A stretch of 64,000 nt of DNA from Pseudomicrostroma phylloplanum. Its lineage: Eukaryota > Basidiomycota > Exobasidiomycetes > Microstromatales. The stretch lies in NCBI GenBank assembly GCA_039545275.1, contig BCHS01000004.1:821078-885077 (forward strand), written 5' to 3'. Shown in pieces: positions 10,079 through 19,414 of this stretch. The first letter of the stretch is position 1, and each line of letters starts with the position of its first letter. Under the pieces are notes generated by a model. It was not told the origin of the DNA, made no database searches, and was given only the letters and a program-made list of their open reading frames with translations. Position numbers and translations under genes: made by a program.

Positions 10079-12239
10079 TCACCTCGCCTCATCCCCCCTC
10101 TTGGCCCCATCCGCATCTCTATACCCCCTCGCAATCCCCTCTCTCCCCTCCTCCAACCTCGAAGGCTCATCCATGCCCAATCGTTGCTCCAGTCCCTTCC
10201 AAGAGCGCGTAGCGAGGTGCATCGCATTCGCAGAGTCCAGCACCCGTGTGACTTCGCCATTGGCTGATCGCACCACCACTGCCCCCGTGTGCGCGAGAGA
10301 GGCAGCATCGTTACGCCCTTCGTCGTCGTCGTCGTCGTTTTCATTCTCGGTGTCGAAGCGACGGCGGGAGACGTACCCGCCTGTGACGAGGGAGAAGTGC
10401 GGGCGATCCTCGTCTTCTTCTTCTTCCTCGTGGTTACCCTCCTCCTCTTCTTGGTTGGCACTGCTGCTCTGACCCTCCTGGTTGATCAACCTCTCCATAT
10501 CAAGCACATACTCTCCCGTCCAACTTCGGCTCTCATCAAGCGCCAGCATCATCTCAAACGGCGTAACAATCGGCCTGTAGAACTCCTTTGAGCGCAAACC
10601 CGTCGGGTCCACCGCATCCACGAGTGAGTTCTCTGGGCAGGCAAGGAGCACAAAGAGGTCTACCTCTTGGAAATTGGCTAGCTTGGCAGGGGAGAGCTTG
10701 CCGACGGAGATCGTGTACACTTTGCGTGCGCTGCTCCTCCTTCCGGTAGAGGCGGTAGCGGCAGCTGCCGCGGCAGACTTTGATTCTCCTGGTCGGCGAC
10801 CCGTGAGGAGGTGACGCAGGTGGCTGAGCAGGGGGAGGTAGGACTGCACGCCGAGTGTGCCGACGAGGAGACCGATGACACTTGCGTCTCGAGCTTTTTG
10901 CACGGCGGCGTAGCGACGCATTAGGAGGCGGTTGGTCCGGCCATCCTCCCGACGGGCGCCACGAGAGGGGTTGAAGGGGTCGTAGGAGACGACGGGGGTG
11001 GCGGGACCTGCTCGCAGCAGCAGATTTGTCAGAGCGAGAGACTCGCCGCCTAGATAGCAGATGACAGTGTCCGAGATGGAGCAATCTGGCGGCAGATGGT
11101 ACAGACGCCCAGAGCCATCAGTACCTGCTAGTGTCGCGGCATCTGCAGACGACTGCGACTGTGTGGGCGGTAGCGGGGGCATTGTTGAGCAGCAAGACGA
11201 GCCGTTGCAGTTGCTGCCATTCTTCTGTCCTGTGCTGCAACCGCATGCGCCGCTCGAAGGTGTTGCTCCCGTGCCTTGACAACAACCGTTCTGCGTCCCA
11301 CAACCATGTCCGTTGCTTTCTGACTGACCGGCAGGCCCACGCAATCGGTCCTCGAAGTTCCTAGCAGTGTCCAGGCGAGTCATAACAAGGGGCGGCAAGC
11401 CCAGTCTCGACGAGGAGGAGGACGAGCTAGCCTGTTGTAGCTCCACCTGCAATCGATCAAAGACCTCCTCTGCGACGTGTGCATAGCCCACGTCGTACGA
11501 GAAGAGGACAGCCTTGCGCATTTGCTGAGATCCCTCCGCCTCCGCCTCGCCCTCAGTTCCCTGGAACTCCCCGAGGGCTTGTATCGCGCTCGTGGCGAGG
11601 GCCGAGGCGGCTGCTGCCACCTGCACGGTCTGCTTGGGGAAGACGTAGATGACGGGAAGCCGGGCCGTTGGGCTCAGGCAGGCGTGACCATAATGCACCA
11701 CTACGTCCGCTTCGACGTGCTGTGCTGCCACTTCGTCCACACAGCAGCTGAAAGAGCGAGGGGAGAGGCAAGAACTTTGTGAGCTGGAGCCCGGCATGTC
11801 CAGGCATAAGGTATGCTCCCACTCACTTGCCATAGCTCGTATCCGCCAAGATGTAAAAGTCCGGTATCACCTCGTCCCCCNCCCCCTCCTTCTCCTCCCC
11901 GCCAAGACGTTGCGTTCGAACCTCCTCAAGCCTGCTCTGCACCTCCTTCTTCAACGCCCAATAGATGGGCACAGAGTCCGGCAGGATCTCATCAGGAAAC
12001 TGCAGCGCTACTCTCCTGAACCTGAACCCCTTCATCCCTGTCCCTGTCCCCCTCTTTTGCTCCTCCTCCTCCTCCTCCTCCTTTGGAGTGTAGCACAACC
12101 GCTGCACAGTCAACTTCACATCGTACAACTCCTCTACCCCCCGTCCGGAGTGGGCAGAAGTGGATGCGAGGAGGTTTGCGTCTAGGCTTGGTTGGTGGAG
12201 GAGGATGGCCGAGTCCGGGGCGGACATGGGTGTGGCCAT
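10079..12239 (-). CDS. DPH2: Diphthamide biosynthesis protein 2
   Basis: Subunit of the Dph1-Dph2 radical-SAM iron-sulfur enzyme that transfers the 3-amino-3-carboxypropyl group from SAM to a histidine of elongation factor 2. Two exons, 12239-11827 and 11747-10079, giving 693 residues. The junction restores ADTSYGNCCVDEVAA, a strongly conserved Dph1/Dph2 block with a cluster cysteine. Further blocks are VVHYGHACLSPT, LLVGTLGVQSYL, and DLFVLLACPENSLVD followed by RPIVTPFE; the last two fit Dph2 rather than Dph1. Residues about 285-335 form a cysteine-rich insertion (GCGTQNGCCQG, SGACGCSTG, NCNGSSCC) not expected in the family core. One undetermined base (N at 11881) sits in a C-run in exon 1 without disturbing the frame. 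An acidic low-complexity stretch lies near residue 530. Confidence 0.9.
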
Positions 12240-12862
12240 GGTTGCTTGCTTGCTTGCTCGATGCGGAGGTGAGGCGGGCGAGAGGTGGGGAGGTGGGGTG
12301 AGGGGAGGTACCGTGTGATTTCGAAGGTGACGTCTCTTTCGATGCAGAGTCGTCGTCTCCTCCGTCTTCGTCTTCGTCTACAGAAGAAGCTCTCTCTCTC
12401 TCTCGCAAAGGAAGCGATAGCAGTAGACTACCAGTCGCAGCAACGGAAGGAGCTTCAGACGACGGCATTTCTCATCGTCTGCCAAAAAAAATCACACACA
12501 CGCACGGGGCGCCCCTGCCCCGCCGGAAATGCCGATCGAGGACTTCCGCTTTCTTCCTGAGCTGGTCGTCCTTGACGGGGGATCGTATGGTCGCATCTAC
12601 TCTACACTGGTCATGCTCATCGTCAACAGGCAGGTAGGAGCAAAACTCAATTCAATTTCGAGTTTGACGGGGTTGAAAGAATGCATTTGCACCACGACGC
12701 CCCACGCCCGCCTATACGCCCGCCGTTCCTTCTGCCTGACTGCCTGGCTCAGGCGTATCACCCTCTCCATACTAGAGCTTCTCCCTCTCAGGCCTTGGCT
12801 GACCAGCTATGCACGTCCAACGATGCAGCCACTCCCCTCTCTCCTTTTCGCCCCCTTCCAGT
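12240..12862. other. Intergenic, DPH2 promoter side and SAR1 3' flank
   Basis: About 620 bases between two minus-strand genes. The part next to 12240 should hold the DPH2 promoter; it contains a CTTG tandem run near 12243-12258 and a CT-run near 12390-12405. The part next to 12860 is the SAR1 3' flank. A plus-strand open frame at 12529-12888 has no recognisable features and is not called. Confidence 0.5.
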
Positions 12863-14331
12863 CTAGATGTAGTTGGAGAGCCACTTGAAGCCCTCTCCGT
12901 AGCCCTGGCGCATGACCACGGAGCACATGAAGATCTCGATGGCTCGGATGTCCTTGAGCGGGACCTTGCCCTGCGAGAAGGAGAGACAAGGAAGGGCAAA
13001 GGGTGAGAGTAATGTCAGTATCAATTAGACCTTGTTAGAAGCCTCCTTCGTGCTGTCTTGTCTGCTGCTGTCTTGTCTGCTGTCTGGGGAAAGTCACCTT
13101 GCCGGTAGTCTGGTAAAGACCGAGTGCCTGCCTCAGCTCCTCCTCGCTGACAGCGCCGGGGGCGTCAATCTTGTTGCCCAAGATCAGGAAGGGCACCTTG
13201 TTCAGCTCCTCGATGCCCAGGAGGGCATCCAGCTCCTGCCTCGACTCGGCAAAGCGCTCATAGTCGGCAGCATCGACCAGGAAGACGATGCCGTCTACCT
13301 CGGGGAAGTAGTCCTTCCACAATCGGCGAGCTAGGGAGTGCAGCGACGAAGGAGGGGAGGGGAGGTCAGTCTCGGGGCTGTGCTGAGGTACATCAACAAG
13401 CACGCCCACGCCTGCTTATGTACTCACCCTGCTGATGTCCTCCCAAGTCGTAGGTAGTGAACTTGATAGCTCCAATAGCTAGCTCCTCAGAGGCTGCGAA
13501 GAGAAGGAGAAGTGGAGCATCAGGTCGGGAACATGTCCTCGGCCGATCAGTTCTTGAGACGCTATATCAGACTCACTAGGGTGAAGAGTGGGCTGCAGAG
13601 TCGCCAGACGGTCGTTCTTGAGCATGTGAAGAAGGGTCTGTGGGAGAGGAGTGCCAGAACATATCAGATCATAAGTCCCTTCAACAATCGCACTTTCTGC
13701 TATTGCACCCGCCGCTCACCGTCTTTCCGGCATTGTCAAGACCGAGGAAGAGCAAGCGACCGCTCTTATGGGCCAGACCTGGAGAAGCAAGCAAAGACGA
13801 GGAGAGATGAACGTCAGTAGGTCATCTCACGAAGCTGTGCGAGGTCATGCGGACTTGCTCACCAAGCTGGGCGAGGACGTCCTGCGAGTGGCGCAAAGGA
13901 ACGAGAGGAAAAGACGATGTTTGAAGATCAGCGATGTTCGCAGGATAGATGGAAGCGGTCACTTGGTAGCGGTGCCGTGGCACTTGGCCCTGCTCATGGC
14001 ATCACTCTTCCTGGTGGCAGCCGATGCCGCCCAGCTCGTCTCATTGCGAGAGCAGTGTCCACCCAGCAGACTCTAATGACTCTGTGGACCTCATTGCACC
14101 ATGAGACCCCGGCTCTGTTTGCGGCACCACTCCACAGGCAAAGCCTTGTCCAGCCTCAGCCCCTTTGAAGTTCCGGACCACTGCACCGCCTCCGCCTCCC
14201 GTACAAGCCCTGGCTACACTCCAGGCGCAGGCGAGAGGACCCCGCTGTTCTTCCACCTTCCACCTCTCACCTCGCCCCTTACTTTAGAAGAACCATGCGA
14301 TGCTCACCCAGAACCAGTTAAGAATGAACAT
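12863..14331 (-). CDS. SAR1: Small GTPase Sar1 (COPII)
   Basis: The 189-residue GTPase that starts COPII coat assembly at ER exit sites. Seven exons: 14331-14308 (24 nt), 13881-13863 (19 nt), 13778-13720, 13637-13577, 13493-13428, 13330-13098 and 12970-12863. The amphipathic N-terminus [15 protein letters not shown] is built from the first two exons. The P-loop reads GLDNAGKT; switch II reads DLGGHQQ with the GTP-hydrolysis histidine; NKID is the guanine motif. The end ([14 protein letters not shown]) and total length match Sar1 exactly. Intron 1 is about 426 nt, far longer than the other introns here. The last intron has a weaker donor, GTGACT. A TATG/CATA microsatellite begins some 20 bases upstream of the start codon. 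Confidence 0.95.
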
Positions 14332-14348
14332 CTCGAGCGATGAGCGTG

Positions 14349-14387
14349 TTTGTATGTATGTATGTATGTATGTATGTATGTATGCGT
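14349..14387. repeat. Tetranucleotide microsatellite (GTAT)n
   Basis: About nine tandem copies of GTAT on the plus strand (ATAC on the SAR1 coding strand), ending in a slightly diverged copy. It lies just upstream of the SAR1 start codon and so probably within its 5' leader or core promoter. Confidence 0.9.
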
Positions 14388-15097
14388 GAGTGAGGTGTAG
14401 ATCAGGAGTCGAGGGTCGAGGGTAGACTTTGATCTTCTCTTGCTCCTAGTTTCGCTTCTTCAAGCAAGTCTCAGCAAGACTCGACTAGTTCAGAAGGAGA
14501 TTCGTAAGAGTGTTGAGGGCTGGGCGTGGTACGTAAAGAGGTTCGTACCGAGTATTTTCGTGAAGAGGAGCGAGGAGCGAGGAGCGAGTAGTGTAGTGCA
14601 AGGAGAAGCTCTGAGCGATGCGATCCAACCCAACTCAACTGGATGATTGCGTTGCGTTGCGTTGCTCGATTCTCGCCCGGACCGACCGAGCGACGCCCCG
14701 AGCGAGCGAGCGACCGACACTCACACGCTCCGCCGACGGACAAGGGCCAAGAGCAAGGCCACGCCCACGTCCATGAGCCACGCCTAGGCTCAGGCGTGGT
14801 GCGCGCGCGATGGGTTCCGCCACACGCCACTGACCACTGACCACTGATCACTGCCACGCGCTCACGCCCCAGCAGGAGAACCTCAGGCAAGGCGACGAAG
14901 CTCACGCTCACGGACACGCTCACGCTCACGGACACGGACACCGCCTCAACGCGGGCGTCAGTCACTCCCATTACAGGCGGGAGAAGCTGCTCGCACGACA
15001 TTGAGAAGCTGTCACTTTGTATCTTCAGTCTTTTTTCAGAATGAGAAGTATCACGCAGCGCAGCAGAGCAGGGACACTAGACACTACTTGTAAAGCA

Positions 15098-15129
15098 AGA
15101 GAGACAGAGACGGAGACAGAGACAGAGAC
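15098..15129. repeat. GAGACA simple repeat
   Basis: Imperfect tandem GAGACA units in the 3' flank of homocitrate synthase. Confidence 0.8.
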
Positions 15130-15270
15130 AGTAAGAGAGAGGCGGAACAGTCGTCGGTGGAGGGGGGGATGCACGAGACTGAAACTATGCTAGCAAACGC
15201 CCCGAGCTTCCCTCCCGAACCGCTCTGCATTTTTTTGTATTTGAATGCTGCGACTCCTCCTCGCCCTCCC

Positions 15271-16758
15271 TTATGCCTTGCCGGGGTTCAGCGGCACCTG
15301 GGGAATCGAGTCCGTCGGCTCTCCGGTGGCCTTCTCGTGCTCGGCCAGTAGCTTGTGGAACACTGCGTCCTTGTGCACTTCATGTCCCTCCCTGATTCCC
15401 CTAGCAAAGATCCTCAGAATGGCATCAATGTCGTCAACGGACTGGTCCCGCACATCGGCAATGACCTTGATCCTCTCTGTAGCCTGCTTGATCTGCGAGT
15501 CGTCCAGTCCCAAACCCAGCTGGTCGGCACGCGACTTGACTGCGTTCCATCCCGTGAGACGGGAGCCAAAGTGGATGTAGCGGTTCAGACCAAAGTCCTC
15601 GGGCTTGATGATCTCGTACGTCGAAGGGTTGGCAAGGATGGCCTTGGCATGGATACCAGCCTTGTGGGTGAAGGCGCAGAAGCCAGTGATAGGGTTGTTG
15701 AAAGGAATGGAAACACCCACGGCCTGAGCTACGAGCTCCTCAACCTCGCGCAGCGCCTTGAGGTTGTACTTGCCCATGACGTACTCCCGGTCAGCAGTGT
15801 ACATACGAGCCATGAATCCACCCAGAGAGGGGATACCGTTTCGCTCTCCGATACCCAGGACACTGGTGTCGACGTGGGTAGCACCGGCCTCGAGGGCAGT
15901 GTAGGCATTGGCAATGGCGCATCCAGTGTCGTTGTGGAAGTGCGTCTCGATGTCACAGCCAACGACGGATCGCAGAGTGCGGACCAAGTCGTAGACCTGG
16001 CGAGGGTTGGCTACACCGACAGTGTCGGCGATACCCACTCGGTTGACACCGACCTTGTCCACGGCCTGGTAGATGGAGAGGAGGTCGACCAGGTCAGACC
16101 TGAAGGAGTCCTCGGTGGAAAATCGAATCTCGATGCCCTTGCTCTTGACAAACTCGATGACCTCGATGGCCTTCTTGGTGATGTAGGTCATGTCCTTGCC
16201 GTGCGAGAATTCTCGCAGGAACTTGGAGGTACCCATGACAACGTCGACTCCATCGACACCGGTCTCTACTGCGATCCTGGCGTCGTCCATGTGACACCTG
16301 ATGTGGGTGATGACCTTGGTCTTGAGACCCAGCTTGCAGATGGCCTCACAGTCCAGCCTGGACTGCTCGCTTGCAGCAGGAGAAGTGAGCTCGATGCAGT
16401 CCACGCCAAAGGCGTCCAGTGCCTTGGCGATCTTGATCTTGGTCTCGGTATCAAAGAAGGCAGTAGCAAATTGCTCTCCCTCTCGCAGAGTCGACTCGAT
16501 GATCTTGAAGTTGGATACGTTGCTCAGGAGGTCCGAGGCGCGCGAGGAGAAGGGCATGGTAGAGTAGCCGGCCGCACCGTTGCTGCTACCATTGGAAGAG
16601 GTGCTGGCAGCGCCATTGCCATTGCCATTTACGTGACCATTGGCGACGGTGTTCTCCACACCGATGTGGGTCTTCTCGATGCCCTCTACGTGGCCATTGA
16701 CCTTTCGTACGGGTCCCTCGCTGTCCTGGCAGTCGGGGCAAGAGGTAGAAGGTGCCAT
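15271..16758 (-). CDS. LYS20: Homocitrate synthase
   Basis: Condenses 2-oxoglutarate with acetyl-CoA to homocitrate, the first and feedback-controlled step of the fungal alpha-aminoadipate lysine pathway. Intronless, 495 residues. The DRE-TIM barrel begins with [12 protein letters not shown] (about residues 86-97), the family's first signature with a metal-binding Glu. [20 protein letters not shown] supplies the metal-binding histidine loop, GIGERNG follows, and [11 protein letters not shown] carries the downstream signature. The first 65 residues form a Gly/Asn/Ser-rich extension (repeated NGH/NGNG) that yeast paralogues lack. The start is the ATG giving MAPSTSC. The frame stays open further upstream, but without conserved residues. 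LYS20 and LYS21 cannot be distinguished here, so the symbol stands for the family. The plus strand carries a long antisense open frame caused by codon bias. Confidence 0.93.
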   Translation of the reverse strand: MAPSTSCPDCQDSEGPVRKVNGHVEGIEKTHIGVENTVANGHVNGNGNGAASTSSNGSSNGAAGYSTMPFSSRASDLLSNVSNFKIIESTLREGEQFATAFFDTETKIKIAKALDAFGVDCIELTSPAASEQSRLDCEAICKLGLKTKVITHIRCHMDDARIAVETGVDGVDVVMGTSKFLREFSHGKDMTYITKKAIEVIEFVKSKGIEIRFSTEDSFRSDLVDLLSIYQAVDKVGVNRVGIADTVGVANPRQVYDLVRTLRSVVGCDIETHFHNDTGCAIANAYTALEAGATHVDTSVLGIGERNGIPSLGGFMARMYTADREYVMGKYNLKALREVEELVAQAVGVSIPFNNPITGFCAFTHKAGIHAKAILANPSTYEIIKPEDFGLNRYIHFGSRLTGWNAVKSRADQLGLGLDDSQIKQATERIKVIADVRDQSVDDIDAILRIFARGIREGHEVHKDAVFHKLLAEHEKATGEPTDSIPQVPLNPGKA

Positions 16759-17631
16759 TGCGTGGCAGGTAAGGAGAAGGGCGGGAGGGGGTTCCGGGAA
16801 GTGATAGGGTGAAAGTAGAAGCTGCGAGGATGTAGTTGCAGCTAACGGCGCAGGCTTGTGAGTCAAGTGTACGCAATGAGGCTGAGTGTGAGTAGCTGTT
16901 GAGCCTTGTACTTGGTTGGTAGGATGTGGAATGCGGGGAGTCAAGTGGAATAATTACTGCCTAGCAATACCTTTTCAGCCCAGGGATTCCGTCGGTGCTC
17001 CCCGCTGCGTTGCCTCTCTCTGCCCTGCTGCAGCCAGTCACTCACTCTGTGTGTCGTCTGCCCCCGCCCGCCCGCCCGCCCGCCCGCTCTTTGCGCTTCC
17101 CTTGCCTCGAGTCAAGCGCAAGCCCAAGTCCAAGAATTCACAGTTGCCGAACCGGACGGCCACCAAAATCTCATTGCGCGCGGCGCATCCTTAGGCCTCA
17201 CCCGAGCGGCGTCTCAAAGGCGGGCTGGGCGGGCTCACAGTCAGTCGGCTACACTCACTCACTCGAGTCGTACTTTGAAATCAAGGATCAGAGACACCAT
17301 GAAGGCAAAGGGGAGGAGCGGAATTTAGGCCATGCCTGGGATGGCCAGCTTGCTACGGCTTGCCGCGGAGGAAGAGGTAGCCGACCTCTCAGGGATGAAG
17401 GGCTGAGGGACTGGAATCGCACGCCATGCTTCTCACGAAAGGGATGGCTTAAGCGACTGTGGGTGAGGATCATAGAGACCTGGATGCAATACTGAATGGG
17501 CTCAGACTCGGTGATGCAGCATCAAGGTGGACTATGCGGAAGGACGATCAAGCAAGGTACTCGGTAGAGAGGGTGGAAGATAGCATAGATGGAAAAGCAT
17601 GGACAAGGACATACAATACGCATACATTCTC
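16759..17631. promoter_or_regulatory. Intergenic, LYS20 promoter and SEC9 3' flank
   Basis: About 870 bases. A CCCG tetranucleotide run lies at about 17063-17086, within a pyrimidine-rich segment 200-300 bases upstream of the homocitrate synthase start. The rest is unremarkable. A plus-strand open frame at 16995-17495 shows no domain and is not called. Confidence 0.5.
17063..17086. repeat. CCCG tetranucleotide run
   Basis: About six tandem copies of CCCG in the region upstream of the homocitrate synthase gene, seen directly. Confidence 0.85.
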
Positions 17632-18936
17632 TCACTTGATCCTCTCCAGTCTCTGCGTGCTGCCGTACACCCTCGTGTCAAGCTTATTGGCCTTCTCTGA
17701 GATCCTCTGGATGCGGGCATTCTGCTCATCAATCTCCGTACCCATTGCCTTGCCCAGCTGCTGCAGTCGGCCGCTGAGCTGACCAATCTCGTCCAGGTTG
17801 TCCTCCAATTCGGCCTCGAGCTCGTCATCACTGCCCGTTGCTTCGAATTGGTAGCGAGACCGGTTGGCCAGCTTGTTCTTCTGCGTGTCTTCTGCGCTCA
17901 TCGGCTTGGCAGCACCGGCACCTCCGCCGAATCTACCACCGCCAAAGCGGTCGGCAAACCTTCCGCTGCCCGTACCAGCGCCGGAGAGGACCTGATCGGC
18001 TCGATTCTGAGCACGAAGCGCCTCGGCCCTTGTGTTCTCCCTCTCTTCCCTCTCCTCGATGTGACGATTGAGGATACGGGCTTCCTCTGCGTCTCGCTTC
18101 CCCTTCTTGTCCATCTGGAAATTCGGGCGGAAGATGGAGCGATTGAGGGAGACGATGTCTCGGGCGTTGTCGTCTGCTCGTGAGGAGTGGGCCTTGGACA
18201 TGTCCAGGTGACGCTCAGTGTTTGCAATTTTGTCTACGGAAGCAAGTTTGGCATAAGTGGGAATTGTCAGGACAACGTCTCATATCTGCAGACCTTTTCA
18301 GCTCTTCAAGTACTCACCACTCTGCTCTCCCAGCTTGAGAATGGTTCCGCTTGCAGTCTCCTCCGTCTCTCTAGCAATGCGCAGCGCATTGCGGGTCGAG
18401 CTGAGGGACTCTTGCTTTGTGAACCTCATCTGCTGCTTGATGCCTTCAATCTCCTCGTCTTCTTCCGTCATCTCCTGACCCTGCTCTCCACCATCATAGC
18501 CGCCCCCCCCATTGTATCTAGAAGAGGAGGCTCCAGCTCCAGCTCCGTACTCGGCCTCGAGGTCGTCTACGGGGGGAGGCCTGCCTCCTGCTCCTCCTCC
18601 TCCTCCTCTTTGGCCTTGCTGTCCACCTCCCATCATCTGATCATAGCCAGAACCGAGCTTGGTAGGCGCCTTGGCGTCGCGGTAGACTGAAGTCTGCTGG
18701 AATGCATGTTGAGGCGGTGGTTGCTGCTGGTAGCCTCCGCCATACTGACCTTGCTGTGGTGGCTGTTGTCCGTAGGCCTGCTGGGGTTGGTATGCACCCT
18801 GGGGCTGCAAGCCGGCGTATGCGCCTCCTTGACGTCCTTGTGGNCCCCCGTACCCGCCGGGCTGCTGACCTTGTGGCTGCTGTGATGCCACGGGCGGGAT
18901 CTTTGTGGAAGAGGACTTCTTGCTGAAGATGCCCAT
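17632..18936 (-). CDS. SEC9: SNAP-25 family t-SNARE Sec9
   Basis: Plasma-membrane Qb/Qc SNARE that pairs with a syntaxin (Sso) and a synaptobrevin (Snc) to fuse secretory vesicles. Two exons, 18936-18318 and 18233-17632, giving 406 residues. The N-terminal 130 residues are a Gln/Gly/Pro-rich low-complexity tail. The first SNARE helix spans about 155-225 (IEGIKQQMRFTKQESLSSTR, then IANTERHLDMSK, across the intron). The second spans about 335-405 and ends LDTRVYGSTQRLERIK at the stop. The two helices joined by a Gly-rich linker with no transmembrane segment are diagnostic of SNAP-25/Sec9. One undetermined base (N at 18844) gives an ambiguous residue in the tail. It is divergent from GYP7, 480 bases away. 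Confidence 0.9.
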
Positions 18937-19414
18937 GTTGATAGCGTGTGTGAATTTGAAGTCAGGTAGTATGTAGCGGTGGTGATGGCGATGGTGGCGG
19001 GTGACAAGGAGGGGATGTGCTTTACTTTATGTATTGTGCAATGGCGGTTGTGGTTGCGGGGATGCGGGTAGGAAGTGACGGCAAGGCGTACTTTATGCGG
19101 AGGGGCGTGTGCTGCCTTGCCTGCCTGCCTGCCTGGGCCTCCCTGGCTGCTGCAGGGCGGAGGCGGTGTTGCTGTGGCTGTGGCGCCTTGGCTGCTCAAG
19201 TGTTGCTTGCTCCACCCGCCGCACACCCGCTTGCAGCAGAGCAACTCGACGCGAGAGCAAAGCCAGACAGACGAACACACCCACGGCAAGGCGGGACGGA
19301 CGCATCACGCTCAGCAGCACTTCTCGCAGCAGCAGCGTCGTCCTTCGTACGCGGGGGTCTCATAGCATACACTCACACCATCGTACCCAGGCAGACGCTC
19401 GTCACACACAGAGC
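18937..19414. promoter_or_regulatory. Divergent promoter region, SEC9 / GYP7
   Basis: A 478-base interval between the two start codons, so both promoters must overlap here. A short TGCC run (19116-19136) is visible; no specific element can be supported. Both genes act in vesicle traffic, which makes co-regulation conceivable but unproven. Confidence 0.5.

Larger units (their letters stand above)
14332..15270. promoter_or_regulatory. Intergenic, SAR1 promoter and LYS20 3' flank
   Basis: About 940 bases without a gene. Besides the GTAT microsatellite it holds a CACGCTCACGGA-type short repeat at about 14900-14940 and a GAGACA run at about 15098-15129. These simple repeats are seen directly; any promoter function is inferred from position only. 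Confidence 0.5.

Noticed and set aside
12529..12888. A plus-strand open frame starting MPIEDFRFLPELVV
   Set aside because: No recognisable domain, overlaps the SAR1 3' end, and composition drifts after the first 50 residues.
15355..16812. A 485-codon plus-strand open frame opposite homocitrate synthase
   Set aside because: It is the antisense shadow of a strongly codon-biased gene; the minus strand shows complete catalytic motifs and the plus frame shows none.
16995..17495. A 166-codon plus-strand open frame
   Set aside because: Pro/Arg/Ser-rich and derived from a CCCG simple repeat; no conserved feature.
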